From assembly GCA_007258455.2 (NCBI GenBank), contig VDFB02018296.1:47170102-47234101 (forward strand): a stretch of DNA of 64,000 bases, written 5' to 3'. The notes beneath the pieces were generated by a model. It did not search any database, had not been told where the DNA came from, and worked only from the letters and a program-made list of their open reading frames with translations. The DNA comes from Sequoia sempervirens (Eukaryota > Streptophyta > Pinopsida > Cupressales > Cupressaceae). Below are positions 12,991-24,764 of the stretch, one piece after another (position 1 is the first letter of the stretch; each line of letters starts with the position of its first letter). The position numbers were made by a program, and so were the translations under genes.

Positions 12991-14424
12991 ATGAGATGAT
13001 TGGATATATGATGCACATATCTTTCTTGTTTCATTAGGAAAAAGAGATCCTCAAAGGTAGAATTGATTTTCAACCCTTAGGTGAGTCAACCCTATTGGAG
13101 ATATTTTCTATTTTTCCTTATGACAAGATGGGGTAAATATGCCTGACATGCACTTTTGGGAGAAAAACCAAAATTATGAAATGAACTCAATTATGCAATG
13201 TGAAACTTGAATCATTAATTTAAAGCATAACAAAATCAGAAACAATTGACTTTTGACATATCTAAGTAGAGTAAGATATCATGTACCTATCACAAAAAGT
13301 TGTTGTTGAGTGTCCTCTTAGGACAAATTCTCCCTAGGCCAAATGGGTCTTGCTACAGGAGTCTAAAATCTGATTTCATAGTCCTCTGCTCCTAGATTTG
13401 CACTCTTGATTTCTCTAGTTCTCACTATCAAAAATTTGGAAATAAATTATACAAATAAGATTCTATGTCTTGACAAATTTGATGACAAATTTGACAACTT
13501 TACAAAATTGCACTTTTGATCAATCTTCAATCCCTCTTCACCTATAAATCTACAAACACACAAAGAGGAGAAAAATATTTGTTTTTGGTGAATAGGGGTT
13601 TGTCTTGGTCAAACCTCGTTTTGGTAATTAAACCTTGAAATGAAGTAATAATGAAATAAAAGAATGATGAGTCAACACTAGCTTGTTGCAAATCACCAAA
13701 CCCTTTAATGGCTACCCTTGGAGGATTGAAGTCTAACACATCACTCCAAGGATTGGATCTTGCATGAAATGGCTTGATTGGATGCTTGATTTGACACTTG
13801 ATTTGATGCTTGAATGCTTGAAACCTACATCACAATGTTAGCTCCAAAAACATGCATGAATGCAAATAACTTTGACATGATGACCTTGATCTTGATTGTT
13901 GATGTAGAAGACCGATAAATATGCTCTTGACAATAATATTTGCTATAGGAATGCTCTCATAAAAATTCTATGATTTTAAATGATAAAAGACCTTGTATTT
14001 ATAGGTAATTTTTTAATGTCCGGACAATTAAACATCAAAGGCAGATCATTTTAATTTTAATTTTAATCATAAAATCTCACCAAAAACATATTAAAAAATG
14101 GGGTCCTAAGTCTAAGGAAGACCAATGGGCCATAGGCCTTAAACCTAAGACACACATTTTCCAAGATGTGTAATTTGATGTTTGTAATTTTTTAATGTAG
14201 GTTCCCCTTTTGGAAAAGGAAATTAATTAGGCTTTTAAATGCATAATTGGGTCAATTAGAGGCTTAATTAAGTCCAATTAATTAGGGGTATGCAAACATA
14301 GTGTGAAAATGTAAAGGTGTACATTTTTCTACACTACAATAAAAAACATTTTCATAGTTGATGTCCTTATTGTGTTGGCTTCAAGGTTTTATGCTGCTCA
14401 CACCTCTCCCTAATGCAAGTATGA
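12991..14424. other. Gene-free stretch
   Basis: No coding region recognised. A run of short degenerate repeats (gcttgatttgatgcttgaatgc) occupies about 13768-13826. The sequence has the look of decayed retroelement leader. Confidence 0.45.
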
Positions 14425-14961
14425 TGTTGATATTATTACCATGAATAATTGTTAAAAAATTAGGATCTTAAGAGACTAATCATTATAAACAAAACATAAA
14501 ATAAATAGAATGAGAATCATACAAACATATATTTTACACATTACACAAGATATACATGGGGAAAACCCTTTCAAGTAAAAAAAACACCATAAAACATCAT
14601 ATTAATAAAATAGCTTACATAAGTGGTCAATTCTAACATAGATCGAACCTAGGGAACACTTCTACATACTTTCACATGACTAATAATACCTCATGTGCAT
14701 AGTGATAGAACTCACTATCAATCTCTAAATATAGGATAAAGGGTGGCATAATACCTTAAGCGGCATTAGTCACACATATTCAAAATAACCATTCATAAAT
14801 AATTAATAATCTAATAGTTATCAGATTGATTATTTCAAATGAGATATGCTTAATAAAGCATATAATATATAAGGTGTAATAACCTTATATTAGAACATTA
14901 TATATAAATGTTATAAGGACCTATGAACCCTAATAACATTATGTTTTAACACTCCCCCTTA
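14425..14961 (-). mobile_element. LTR (14425-14951) plus polypurine tract of a minus-strand element
   Basis: On the minus strand the purine tract taagggggag (14961-14952) is followed at once by TGTTAAAACATAATG. The LTR runs about 527 bp to ...atatcaaca at 14425, so it has TG...CA ends. It contains ggttttccccatgtatatc, a phrase typical of the R region of plant Copia LTRs. It is a 3' LTR whose internal region would extend right, where a LINE relic now lies. The far boundary was set by the TG/CA rule only. Confidence 0.5.
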
Positions 14962-15306
14962 ATGTTAATAAGGGGCATCACATGTCAATTTCTAAAAAAA
15001 AATGAAGCATCCTAGTAACGTAGGTCTTCTTTGACAATGATAAAGAGGGACACAAATATATGCCAAAATGAAGACCATGTATTTCAAACTACATGAAATT
15101 CATTTTGTCATAATCTATAATCCCCATGTTTTAAAAATGATGTTATATATGAGGTCTTATAAATATTTTTATCAAAGCCTAAATCTCCTCAAATCAGCCT
15201 CTCCCCAGGTTCATTACATAGTGCTCATAGGACTTAATAGGACCAAGAGATTGTTCGACTAGAATAAACTGGCTTCCTTGGAGGCTAATTTGTTTTAGAC
15301 AATTTG

Positions 15307-16646
15307 GTGATTGCTTGGGAATCATCGAAATGGGCTCAAAAAATGGCTCAAGAGGCTTTGATTCTCAAACTCAATTTTGATAAGGCTTATAATAATATAT
15401 GATGGCCATTTATCCTAAAAATGCTTCAATGGTTGGGATTTAGTCCTTATTTTTGTGCTCATGTTCGAATATTGTTCAACTTGTGACCACAATCTAAGTT
15501 AAATGGAACCCGCCATAAGAGACTTCATAAAATCAAATTAAATAACATCACCATCTATAAAAAATAATATAAAATATTATGTGTTCTTTAATCCAATCGT
15601 GCATGGCGGTCCCTTCTATCCATATGATCCACATGAGGTTTATTGTTTACTAAAATATATCAATAATAATTATAAATTTACCATAGACAAGCACTTATTA
15701 TTAAAAGGATGCATATGCCTTCAAATTCATCCCACTAGTTGTTAGAATATTATAACTATCCCACATGTATAGGAGGGTAATAATTTACTTGGGAAAAGCT
15801 CCATATATTGTAATGAAATCTAAATTAAAAGGAATCTTTAAATATTTGTTATCAAATTATACATTGTACTCGGAGGCTTCCCTCTTGATGGATGTCAATA
15901 CAAGAGTAGCTATGAATGGAGCTCTCTCTTCTCAATTCTCTCTCCAAAAATCTATTTGCCAAGGTTTCCCTCTTGCCTTGTTCCTTTATGTTTTCATAGT
16001 TGATGCTCTTGGATATATTTTGCATCATGCCCAATCAAATCATATCATACAAGGTATTTCTCTTCTTGATAACTTTGATGCTCTTAACTCCCACTTCGCT
16101 AATGATAGCATGATTTTCATTCAAAATAGTATTGATGATGTCAACAATCTGGTAGATATCCTTGAATTATTTTGTGCAATTCCAAGCTCTCAATTAGCTA
16201 TGCACAAAACTAAATTTTGGATGATATGACCCAACCCTCATCCACCTTGGATTTCGAAAGAATGGAAAGAGATAAAACATGGAATCATAACTATATAACT
16301 TGGCATTCCTTTTATAATTGGAGTTTCATTGAAGGATATGTGGAGGTGGTTTTTAAACAAGTTCAAATTCAAACTATTATCTTGGGATAATTATTTTATG
16401 TCTATAACTAGGCATCTACACGTGGCTAATAAAATCCTTTTGGCTATTCAAGTCTATATCTCTTATTGTCGGTTTCCCTCTAAAACATACTACAATCAAT
16501 TAACACAACTTATACACAGATTTATTTGGTTGAAATGGGGAAATAAAAAAGGCATGGCATTACTTCTTGGTTACACTATATTCTCCCAAAGGAGATGGGT
16601 GGATTGTGTATCATTGATCCTCACACACAAGGGGTATGTCTTTTAG
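15307..16646 (+). pseudogene. LINE reverse transcriptase relic
   Basis: The N-terminal catalytic motif is LNFDKAYNNI, followed by a stop where Trp is expected. After the foreign stretch, NGALSSQFSLQKSICQG and the FADD-box region follow (15765-16229). The FADD box reads HFANDSMIFI: the first catalytic Asp is Asn (AAT at 16101-16103), a GAT to AAT change. A TGA at 16227-16229 and later stops break the frame. The piece through 16646 keeps the linker with GIPF-like and RFIWLKWG text. Not functional. Confidence 0.75.
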
Positions 16647-17640
16647 CTAAATGTATTGGTAGATATTTGGAAGGAAATTCACCTTGGAAATTCTTGGTTC
16701 AAGATCTCATTCAAACGACTATTATTGGTAAAACATGGAATATTGTGAAATGGAGTGACAAGATGCTTTTAGCCCCATACTTTAAGATCCATGGATCAAC
16801 TCCTCTCAACTACATATGGAAAGACTGGAAACTGGTTTCCTACAATCTATCTTGGTTTGATCAATCATTTAGCCACATATCTAATTTTACAACTTCTTCA
16901 ATTTAGTGGAATTGACTGATCCAAGAAAATAACAACCCGTTAGCTATGACTCCAAGATTCAAAGCTAGATGCCTCTTCAATAAAGGAATCTAAACATTCA
17001 AAGATCTTTGGGATCCCTCAAGCTTCACATGGAAATCTTGGTGACAACCCAAACTGTGTTTCAATTCAATCTACAGAGACAAGGTTGTTGCGATAGAAAT
17101 CCAAAAAGTGTCCCCCAACCTAGCTATCCTTATTTCTTCTAGTTTCCATTCTTGTTTTCTCAAGGATTGGAGGTGGTCCAATGGTTGTAGCCTTAGAACC
17201 TTTCCTCTCAAATTTCTCTATAAACAACTAGTGCTAAGCTTGCCCATTTCCTACCGAGTTAACTCTCTCCAGAGATGCAATCTTAGACGAGTCAACTAGA
17301 AGAAGCTCAGCCTACAAATTTGGAAGTCTAAAGCAGATGTTCAGTCCCAACTCACTGCCTGGAAACTTATGCATGTGAAACTCCTGATTGGATCCCACCT
17401 TATATTCCTCTAGCCGCCCCTTACTTGCCCCATTTGTGGTAGGAACGAATCCTTCAAACACCGCTTCTCATTCTGCCCTCGTGTTTAACAGTTATGGACA
17501 TCACTTTTTTCTTCCATACCTGCCCTTTTTCATGTCCCTTGGACATGGAAAGCTTCTCTTCTTGGTTTATCAATTTCTCACAACATGATCTCTAGCTCAT
17601 GCAGCCTTACCATTATCAAATGCATCCTGAAGTTTAGATG
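16595..17640 (+). pseudogene. LINE C-terminal region with zinc-knuckle relic
   Basis: This part continues the LINE in another frame, so a frameshift lies near 16600. It reads AKCIGRYLEGNSPWKFLVQD, then the conserved Trp-rich linker and the C-terminal CCHC-like motif CPICGRNESFKHRF (a zinc-binding reverse transcriptase domain). Several stops interrupt it. The family-typical Val-Trp-Gln-Leu-Trp after the knuckle carries a stop at the first Trp. It is followed by non-coding sequence with no poly-A tail. Confidence 0.65.
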
Positions 17641-17742
17641 TCTAGTTATTCTGTCACACTCCTTTTCTCCCCGTGAGATTGAAATTCAAATAATTTGCTC
17701 CAGTATGACTGTGACTGTAACGACGATTGTTTAGGGGAATGA

Positions 17743-17863
17743 AGATGGAAACAAGTGCATTGATCAAGAAACAAATTCGCAATAACAAAAACAAAAATAG
17801 ACAAGTTTTTGTTATTGTTTGTGCACTTTGAAATCAGATGGAAACAAGTGCATTGATCAAGAA
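17743..17863 (+). repeat. 28-bp direct repeat, two copies 93 bp apart
   Basis: The string agatggaaacaagtgcattg followed by atcaagaa occurs at 17743-17770 and 17836-17863. No function is suggested. Confidence 0.85.
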
Positions 17864-18652
17864 GCCAATTCACCATTTGTGGAGATATATGTTGTAATTG
17901 CAATCCAAAAGCTGTCACCAAGACTCCACATGCATTTACAAATCAAAAGTTGGACAACTAAGTTTTAATGTGCGAATGCAAGCTATGTTCTAGCTATAGA
18001 GACAACAGAAAAAGTTGGTAAGGACATTTCATTTAAAAGGATAAGGAGGGTGAGAGTGTGTTTGTCATTTGTAATATACTTTTAATCAATTTTTTTATAA
18101 TGGTGTGTTATATGCTAGGAAGAGTATATAGATGGATTAAGGCATAATGTTTAATTTTTAATGATAACTTTGAAGGGTGATCATATCAACTATCATGTCT
18201 CCTCTTTTAGATTTCTATATATCTTATGAATATTTTTTTTTAAGTTGATAAAACATATATTCTTTTTATAGAATTTTTCCATTCTAAATCACAAATATTT
18301 TATTAGTGAATATTTTTATTCACATTTTAAATTTTAATTTATTATTAGAAATTTAGTGTTAAATTATTTTTAACTATTTTCTTTAAAAATGTTCTACTAT
18401 AATTTCACAATTATCTTATATAGTATGATACCACTTGTTGATATTCAAAACTTGATTCACATGTAATAATTGAAATTATTTATAATGGATAATATTAAAT
18501 ACTCCCTCTCTCAACTCAATCAAATCAAGTGTTATTCTAGATAATACTAATTTAGATATATGGATAAAGATCTTAAAGTAGTAAAATGCTAAAGGATCCC
18601 ATCAATATTATCTTAGTACTAGACCTATAAAATTATTAGTACAGCCAAACTT
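17864..18652. other. Gene-free AT-rich stretch
   Basis: No coding region. If the primer-binding-like site at 18653-18665 is real, this is the decayed internal region of a minus-strand element. Confidence 0.4.
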
Positions 18653-18680
18653 GGCTTTGATACCAAAATGTAATGTCAAT
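18653..18680 (-). promoter_or_regulatory. Possible primer-binding site and LTR edge (minus strand)
   Basis: The reverse complement reads TGGTATCAAAGCC, one base off the plant initiator-Met tRNA primer-binding consensus TGGTATCAGAGCC. It lies 3 bp from TGTAATGTC at 18669, which would be the end of a minus-strand 5' LTR extending to the right. No second LTR or gag was found. Weak. Confidence 0.35.
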
Positions 18681-20245
18681 TTTTTTCCAAAGTTATTTAA
18701 TTATTAGTGGTTCATTTAATAGATTAAGTATTAGAGTTAAGATAATTTATGAGATGTAATGCTATTAAATTAGATGTGAATAACTAATGTAAAATACTCA
18801 ATGTAAATTATAAATGTAATAATTTGGGAAGAATTCTAAATTAAACAATTAACATAACAAATTCAAGAACGCAACCACATAACTCAATCATATTATCACA
18901 AATTCATATATTATATTTTTAATATCTTTTAACATCAATGGTTTTCAATACTTATCTGAATTAGAGTATTTGGAATGGTCATTTTCACCCTAGAAAGATT
19001 TTAGTGTTATTGGTTCTCATAGCTATGACACATTCTGGAGGGCCTATGTAAAAATAGACTATGTGCCCACTCACATAAAAATGTGTGCCTACTTGCACAA
19101 AATCCCTAACCAAGACAACCTTGGGTATACTATGCACGTCAAGTTGGACATGCATATGTGCCCCTTCTACAATACTCGTAGCCCATCAAACCACTTTATT
19201 CTTCCTCAAGTGATCTCCAAGTCCTTTGCAAGTTCAAATAAATTCTTTACATAAGCTTCAAGGGTTCGTTTTCAAATCATCACACCCTTTTCTCAAAGGT
19301 TTTATGTAATTATTATTTAATAAATATAATTATTCCTCTTTTTTAAAAGAATTTTTATAAATATTCTTCATTAATCTTCATTTTAACTAAAGGACCATAT
19401 TATCCTTTGTTTTTTTATCTCATTTTAATGCTTTCATAATTTTATCTTCACGTTGAGAAAAAGTTTTATAACAATATCAACACAGAAACTAAACACTTAC
19501 CTTAACATTTAAACCATATCCATTACATAGTGCACCCCTATTTTTGTTGTCAATTCATGCCTATATGCTAGTTTACAATATTTAGGGTCAAGAACTAATT
19601 TAAGAAGATAATATTCCATATGAAATTTGGCTTTTGATAGCCCCTATTCTTTTTGTATATATAGACATGGTAGTGAGTAAAAAAATTTACAATATAAGTT
19701 AAAATGATGTCTAAGTTTAGTTTGTTTTGGGTGTGTTGTGGGATAATGGGAGGGAAAACCAGTGGCAAATTGGTGTCTATATTTAGTTGGAGAATAGAGT
19801 CACTGAATTCATACAAAACCATGCACTACAACCAATGGTGATACCTATACGAAGGTGTCAAAAAAGACTATGTTCTCCAAAATGAATATGCAAACTAGAT
19901 CCAACACATACATCTAGAAAAAAAAAGTTAGATAAGTCTACTTAGTAATTTATGAGCATAACCATATATCTATTTATTTTCCTAAAAATATGCCTCACAA
20001 AATCTTTGTGAAGACTTAAGTATTCTAGCTAGCTACTCAGTACTTTGCACAACCTAATTTCATAGCCTAATCACGGGATTATTTTGAACTAAGGGTTGAT
20101 TCCAGTTAACTGAGGCTCACTTTTGGCCTCCCTTCTCTATATATCATACACTCCTTTCATATTTGGAGGAGTTCTTGTTTTATGCCTTTGCCTTCAGCAA
20201 AGAGACTTCATGTAACTCAACTTTCAGAATTTAATAGATTATACA
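18681..20245. other. Gene-free AT-rich stretch
   Basis: No coding region recognised. The left part may be a decayed LTR belonging to the site at 18653; its right end was not found. Text at 20180-20245 could be Copia gag codons, but this is too short to claim. Confidence 0.35.
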
Positions 20246-20504
20246 TGTTGTCCCAGATTTTTGACTTGTTAAAAATCAAGACAACTAATCAAAAATTTTG
20301 ATTTTCTCTTCTAGGGCACGCATTTCGAGGTGAAAAGATCAGCAAATCTCAATTTTAAGTCTGTAGTCCTTTGAGTTACCACTTTTTACACATTCTCGCC
20401 CGTTTTCGTAGAATTCTGAGTCTTTTTCAGTGTGTTTTTGGTCAAATTCGGGTTTTTGTAACCTCACTGCAAGTAGGAAAATTTTGGCTTAAGAGCAAAT
20501 TGCT

Positions 20505-20945
20505 AAATGTCCAAAAAATCCCGAAATTGCAAAAAGCAAAATTGCTAAAGCTTTAAAAAGTTCCGAAATTGCAAAGTGAGCTAAAAAGTCCGATTTTGAC
20601 CAAGTTTTCCAAAATACTCATTTTTGTCAAAAATTAAATTGTTGAATGGTTATAAAAACCCGATTTTCACTTAATTGCATTTGCAATTGCTTTCAAAAAC
20701 TCCGATTTTAGTCATTTCACTTGTTAAGTCTTTCAAAAGTCCCGATTTTCTTTTAAAATAACTTGCAATGACATAAAAAAAAGCTCGAACTCACTTGTAA
20801 AGTGATTGAAAAGGTTCGAATCTTTTTAAAAGCTTGCAGTGTCATTTTAAAAACCCGATTTTGAAAAAAACACTTGCAATTGATTTCAGAAACCCCGATT
20901 TTATTTTAAATTACTTGCACTTGTTTCTAAAAGGCCCAATTACTT
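20505..20945 (+). repeat. Degenerate short-repeat array in U3, core CCGATTTT
   Basis: About eight units of 30-60 bp each carry cccgatttt or ccgaaattgc followed by a phrase like acttgcaatt. They occur near 20519, 20562, 20588, 20660, 20700, 20742, 20855 and 20894. A second set built on acgcgtttt lies at about 21000-21200. They sit upstream of the TATA box, where LTR enhancers lie. Confidence 0.65.
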
Positions 20946-21871
20946 TTGATATAACTTGGAAAGTGATTCAAAATGCGGATTTCATCTTCTTCACTGAGTT
21001 TATATACGCGCCTAGGGTTTTCTTTAAACACGTTTTATATTTTAAGGCGTTGATTTCTTTATTTTGCGTCAAAGCTCCTTCACACAGCAAAACGCGTTTT
21101 CTTCTTGTCTCCATTATAGAAATCATTTGTGTATATATTTTTGTTTTTATTCGCCTTCCATGAAAATGCGTTTTTCTTTAACTTTTATATACGCGTTTTT
21201 ACACAGTCATTTCCTTTTGTCAAAATTCATTTATATATTTGTTAGCATTCATTTTTATGTTGCGAACACATTTTCTTTGTTATTTTTGTGTTCTCACTGT
21301 TATTTAACTCGTTTTCATTAAATATACATTTTCCATTCGCCATAAACCTTTCATAGACCATGTGTCTTTTGTCTCCCTTCATTCCATCCAACTCGCCTTT
21401 CATTATCCTTCCATACGTCTTCATCCTTAAATTTCATATAACGTATTTTCCATTTTTCGCCTTATACACTAAAAACGTGTTTTTCATTTTACCATTCATT
21501 CCAGCAATAAAACTTTCATATACCATACTCGTTTCTTTCATTTTCACCCATTCCACTTCAAATCGTCCATTATCATTTTCCACAAATAATCCACTTTGTG
21601 TTATATTTTGGGTTTTTATTGCAAAATTGCAAGTCGGGATTTATAACTGAAATTACAATTTTTGAAATTGCAAAATTAAAAAAATTGTTAAACTTCCAAA
21701 AAATTCCAACTGCCTTTGTAAAAATTGCTGAAGTCAGTGAAAAACCCGAAATCCTTAAAAGCTTGAAAGTTGAACTTGTTTTGGATTTGACTTTAAATCC
21801 AAGCTACTCTTGAGATGAATGCTGAAGTTGAATAAGATATTCTTTCAAACTCTGAGAAAATCCCTTGCACA

Positions 21872-22180
21872 GTGTTAAGTTATGAAAGAGAATTGCTTGC
21901 AGCCGATGATGTTATTTCTCAGATTACTGCAAATCTTCACCAAGAGTTCGATTCAGATTGGTTCTTCATGGATTCAATCCACAAATTCGTCAATCATCGA
22001 ACAATATTTGATAAGATGCAAGCTGCTTTCGAAGAACACAGAGAGGTCACAGTCGGAGATCATGATGTTATCATTAAGACCGTGGCTGTTGCTAAAAATA
22101 CACTTGGTCCTGATCCTAATGAGTTTCAAGAAATTATCAGCAAGTTCTTGTCTTTCAAAGATAGGAATGAGACAAATTAA
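21872..22180 (+). CDS. Unrecognised 102-codon open frame inside an LTR
   Basis: I do not recognise this protein. The first codon used here lies after an in-frame TAA at about 21831; the reading upstream of that stop (from ATG at 21813) also looks protein-like. The predicted product is acidic and soluble, rich in helix-forming residues, with no membrane segment. It includes EFDSDWFFMDSIHKFVNHRT and ends at a TAA. It has mixed hydrophobic and charged spacing unlike the low-complexity translation of its surroundings. It lies upstream of the LTR TATA box (22408), so it would not be in the genomic transcript made from this LTR. It could be a captured host exon or a chance frame. Confidence 0.35.
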   Translation: MLSYERELLAADDVISQITANLHQEFDSDWFFMDSIHKFVNHRTIFDKMQAAFEEHREVTVGDHDVIIKTVAVAKNTLGPDPNEFQEIISKFLSFKDRNETN

Positions 22181-22407
22181 AATATTAGGTTGTTTTATGT
22201 ATTTTCACTTTTGACAAGTTACATGTGAAAGCAAAAATTGTAATTGCAAGTGTTTCTTCCACTTGCATTTTTGTAAAATGTAATTACATGTAATCAAATT
22301 ACAATAAGAATTGTAATTTTGAATAAGTCAATTGCAATTAGTTATCGGTTGAGAGAATTTCTCAAGTTAGTTGGGATCCTCCCACCTTTTTCTCATGACC
22401 TCTCTCC

Positions 22408-22415
22408 TATAAATA
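22408..22415 (+). promoter_or_regulatory. LTR TATA box
   Basis: tataaata within ctcctataaatacctgagg, in the middle of the 20246-23813 LTR, is a good plant TATA context. It would place the start of R near 22440. Confidence 0.6.
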
Positions 22416-23682
22416 CCTGAGGAAGTCCTTTGTAATTAGGTATCTTTTGGCAATGCAACAAAATTCTGCCAATTTGTGTATGCATTCTAAGACTTTGAGT
22501 TTAGATGTAAATCAGATTGCAATCAATAAAGAAAACAAATTGCTTCCAAACTTTGTGTTGGTACAAATTGTGATGTGACGACATTATCTGGAATTGATTG
22601 TGAGTTTTGTGGTGTTATACAAGAGGGATTCAAGCTCAATTCTGCAGACTTTGAGCTGCTTATTGTGTTTGGAGTTTTAGATTGGTTTTCAGATTTGATA
22701 CTGCAAACTTTGAGTTGTTTGTCATGTTTGAAGCTATTATAGAATGCTCAAACAAAGGGGGTAACTTGCAGACTTTGTGTTGCTTTTATTTTCTATTTTG
22801 AGCTGCTACATACTGTACTTGGTTACTAGAAAATCATCTAAAAAGGTTGATAGGAGAGTAAATTGTCAAAGACTTTGTGCTTTCAATTTGTTTTCCTGTC
22901 CCGGAGGAGCAACAGAGGACTTTGTGCCTTTATGGAAACTTTGCTTCTTTATTTGTTTACTTTATAAATCATTTATATTTTCAGCTATGATTCTTTTCTA
23001 AAACAAGAGAAAAGAATAAGTGTCTTTTATGGAAAAAGAGAAAAAGACAGAGTTTCACCCAGATTTAGAATAGATTTATAGTTATAGTGTATTTCTGAAT
23101 TGTTAAAATAGATAGAAAAGGGGGAGCCTTCCCTTAAATAGGAGAGTTTAACTCATGTGCTGTGATTGAAACCACAATTTTGTATATCCTCAAGGTATAC
23201 AAAAATTTCAACCAACAATACAGTAGTTTTTACAGGTTAATTAGTTTGTGATTTGTAGAAGATTCCTTTAATTTCCAGTATTTTCAAGTTTTTCCTTCAA
23301 TTTTCCAGGCGTCATTATTGTGTGGGATTTGATCAAAGGATTATTGTGTTTTTAGTTTTTGAGACCTCTAAATATTTTTGTCTCCTTCATAGATATTTGC
23401 ATGCAGTTTAGTTTAAGTTCACTGGTTATACACTATGCATGTAATTGATTAATCAGTTTAGTTGTGAAAACCATGTTTTCCCTCATAATTGTATTGAATC
23501 AAAGCCTCTGTTTAAAACATTCAGGTGATTAGGCTATCAAATCAGGTTGTGCAAATTAAAGTACTAAGTAATCATTTGTGAGTTAATTTTGCGTTTAGAT
23601 TATCATTTAGGTGCATTGTGATAGTTCAATTTTCAATTTATGCATTTCCTACAAGGAATAAATCATTCATTAGAAAATCATA

Positions 23683-23755
23683 AAGGAAGCCAGCCTCTAA
23701 TCTGGAGGTTGATTTCCATTTTAGGCAACCCACGGGTCTAGAAATCATCCCATGT
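23683..23755 (+). promoter_or_regulatory. U5 stem-loop, copy in the 20246-23813 LTR
   Basis: The stem TGATTTC (23710-23716) pairs with GAAATCA (23741-23747). The 24-nt loop holds ggcaacccacggg. Flanks are ggaagccagcct upstream and tcccatgtt downstream. The stem ends 66 nt before the LTR end. Stem bases differ from the outer Gypsy copy, but pairing is complete. Confidence 0.7.
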
Positions 23756-23813
23756 TACACAGGATTGCAAAGCATCTTTGCTTTCGCATTCGGATGCACT
23801 ACTGTTGATAACA

Positions 23814-24764
23814 ATGATAAATCCAAACCTAAGGGGAGATTCAAATCTCCTCAAAATTCCAAGATCTATTTATTGGAACTGCAGTAAGCCGAGACACTTT
23901 TGTAAGGATTGCAAAGAAGAAAATAAGAAGAAGAAGAAGATATTTAATTATGATAATGAATCTAACAAGGAAGATGTTGAACATGTTTGTTGCATCTTTG
24001 GCCACTCATATAGGTAATGATGCATGGTTAATTGACTCAAGTGCATCTTTTTATATGACCTCTAATAGATATTGGTTTTCTGAATATGAAGAATTTCATG
24101 GAAATAAGGTGTACTTGGGTGATGATTCTTGTTTAAATATTGTTGGTCATGGAAATTTAGAATCATATTTCTTGATGGTAGAACAAAAAGCATTAATGGT
24201 GTGTTTCATATCCTTAGATTAGCACAAAAAAAAATATTTGTGAGAAAATTAATAGATGCGGGTGTGAGAGTAGTATTTTCTTATGCATGATGTAATATGG
24301 TTACAGGTGCTATGGTGATTGATAGAGGTGTCATATTTAGCACATTGTATAAGATTAATACATGCACCATTGAGTGAAATTGCACTTCTATGAAAATCAA
24401 GTTTGTGACTACTTCATTAGAAGAGGTGAGGGTTTCATCTTCAGCAAATGATCATGGCTTTTAGGTACCTAAGGGTGTTCTTTCTTTTGAATAAAAGTTA
24501 CCTACAAAGAAGATATGTTATGGCACCAGAACTTGGCCACATTGGAGAAAAGGGTCTAAGGACCTTGAAAAATAAAAACCTTGTTGAAGGGTTGTCTAGT
24601 TGTAATCTTGATTTTGATTTTTGTGAGCATTACATTTCTAAAAAATAAAACCGTATTCAATTTTACTCAAGTTCTCCTAAATCTTGTGGTGTATTGGATC
24701 TTTTACATTCTAATTTGTTTGGTCCTATAGATGTTCCTTCGATTGGAAAATCCATATATGTTTC
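23814..24764 (+). pseudogene. Ty1/Copia gag end, protease and integrase start (decayed)
   Basis: Reading across frames gives a gag zinc knuckle missing its first Cys (YWNCSKPRHFCKDC, about 23868-23910), a charged linker, and the protease region AWLIDSSASFYMTSNRYWFS (24022-24081). There the catalytic Asp-Ser-Gly is Asp-Ser-Ser (AGT at 24040-24042). The pre-integrase text GHIGEKGLRTLKNKNLVEGL then follows at 24537-24596. At least two frameshifts and several stops are present. It is cut at 24764 by the outer Gypsy and continues at 43918. The left side abuts the 20246-23813 LTR; gag upstream is not seen. Confidence 0.8.
24760..24764 (+). repeat. Target-site duplication of outer Gypsy, left copy
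   Basis: GTTTC, repeated exactly at 43918-43922. Confidence 0.95.

Larger units (their letters stand above)
15260..17640 (+). mobile_element. Decayed LINE (non-LTR retrotransposon)
   Basis: Translated fragments in two plus-strand frames give, in order, reverse transcriptase motifs (about 15307-16230), the thumb and linker region (16240-16900), and a C-terminal zinc knuckle (CPICGRNESFKHRFSFCP, about 17420-17480). This order is that of plant L1-like LINEs. The 5' end (ORF1, endonuclease) and a poly-A tail are not recognisable. About 360 bp (15490-15850) between two reverse transcriptase motifs has no LINE similarity and is probably an insertion. Confidence 0.8.
20246..23813 (+). mobile_element. 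Long LTR (3.57 kb), distant relative of the outer Gypsy LTR
   Basis: The start TGTTGTCCCAGATTTTTGAC resembles the outer Gypsy LTR start (TGTTACCCAATTTTCACC), and the end ...ctgttgataaca resembles its end (...aggtgataaca). The last 130 bp align clearly with that family, including the stem-loop at 23710-23747. Between them lie a repeat-rich U3, an open frame (21872-22180), a TATA box (22408) and a long R-U5. No polypurine tract, primer site or matching target duplication flanks it (ataca on the left, atgat on the right), so it may be a recombined remnant rather than a clean solo LTR. Confidence 0.65.
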
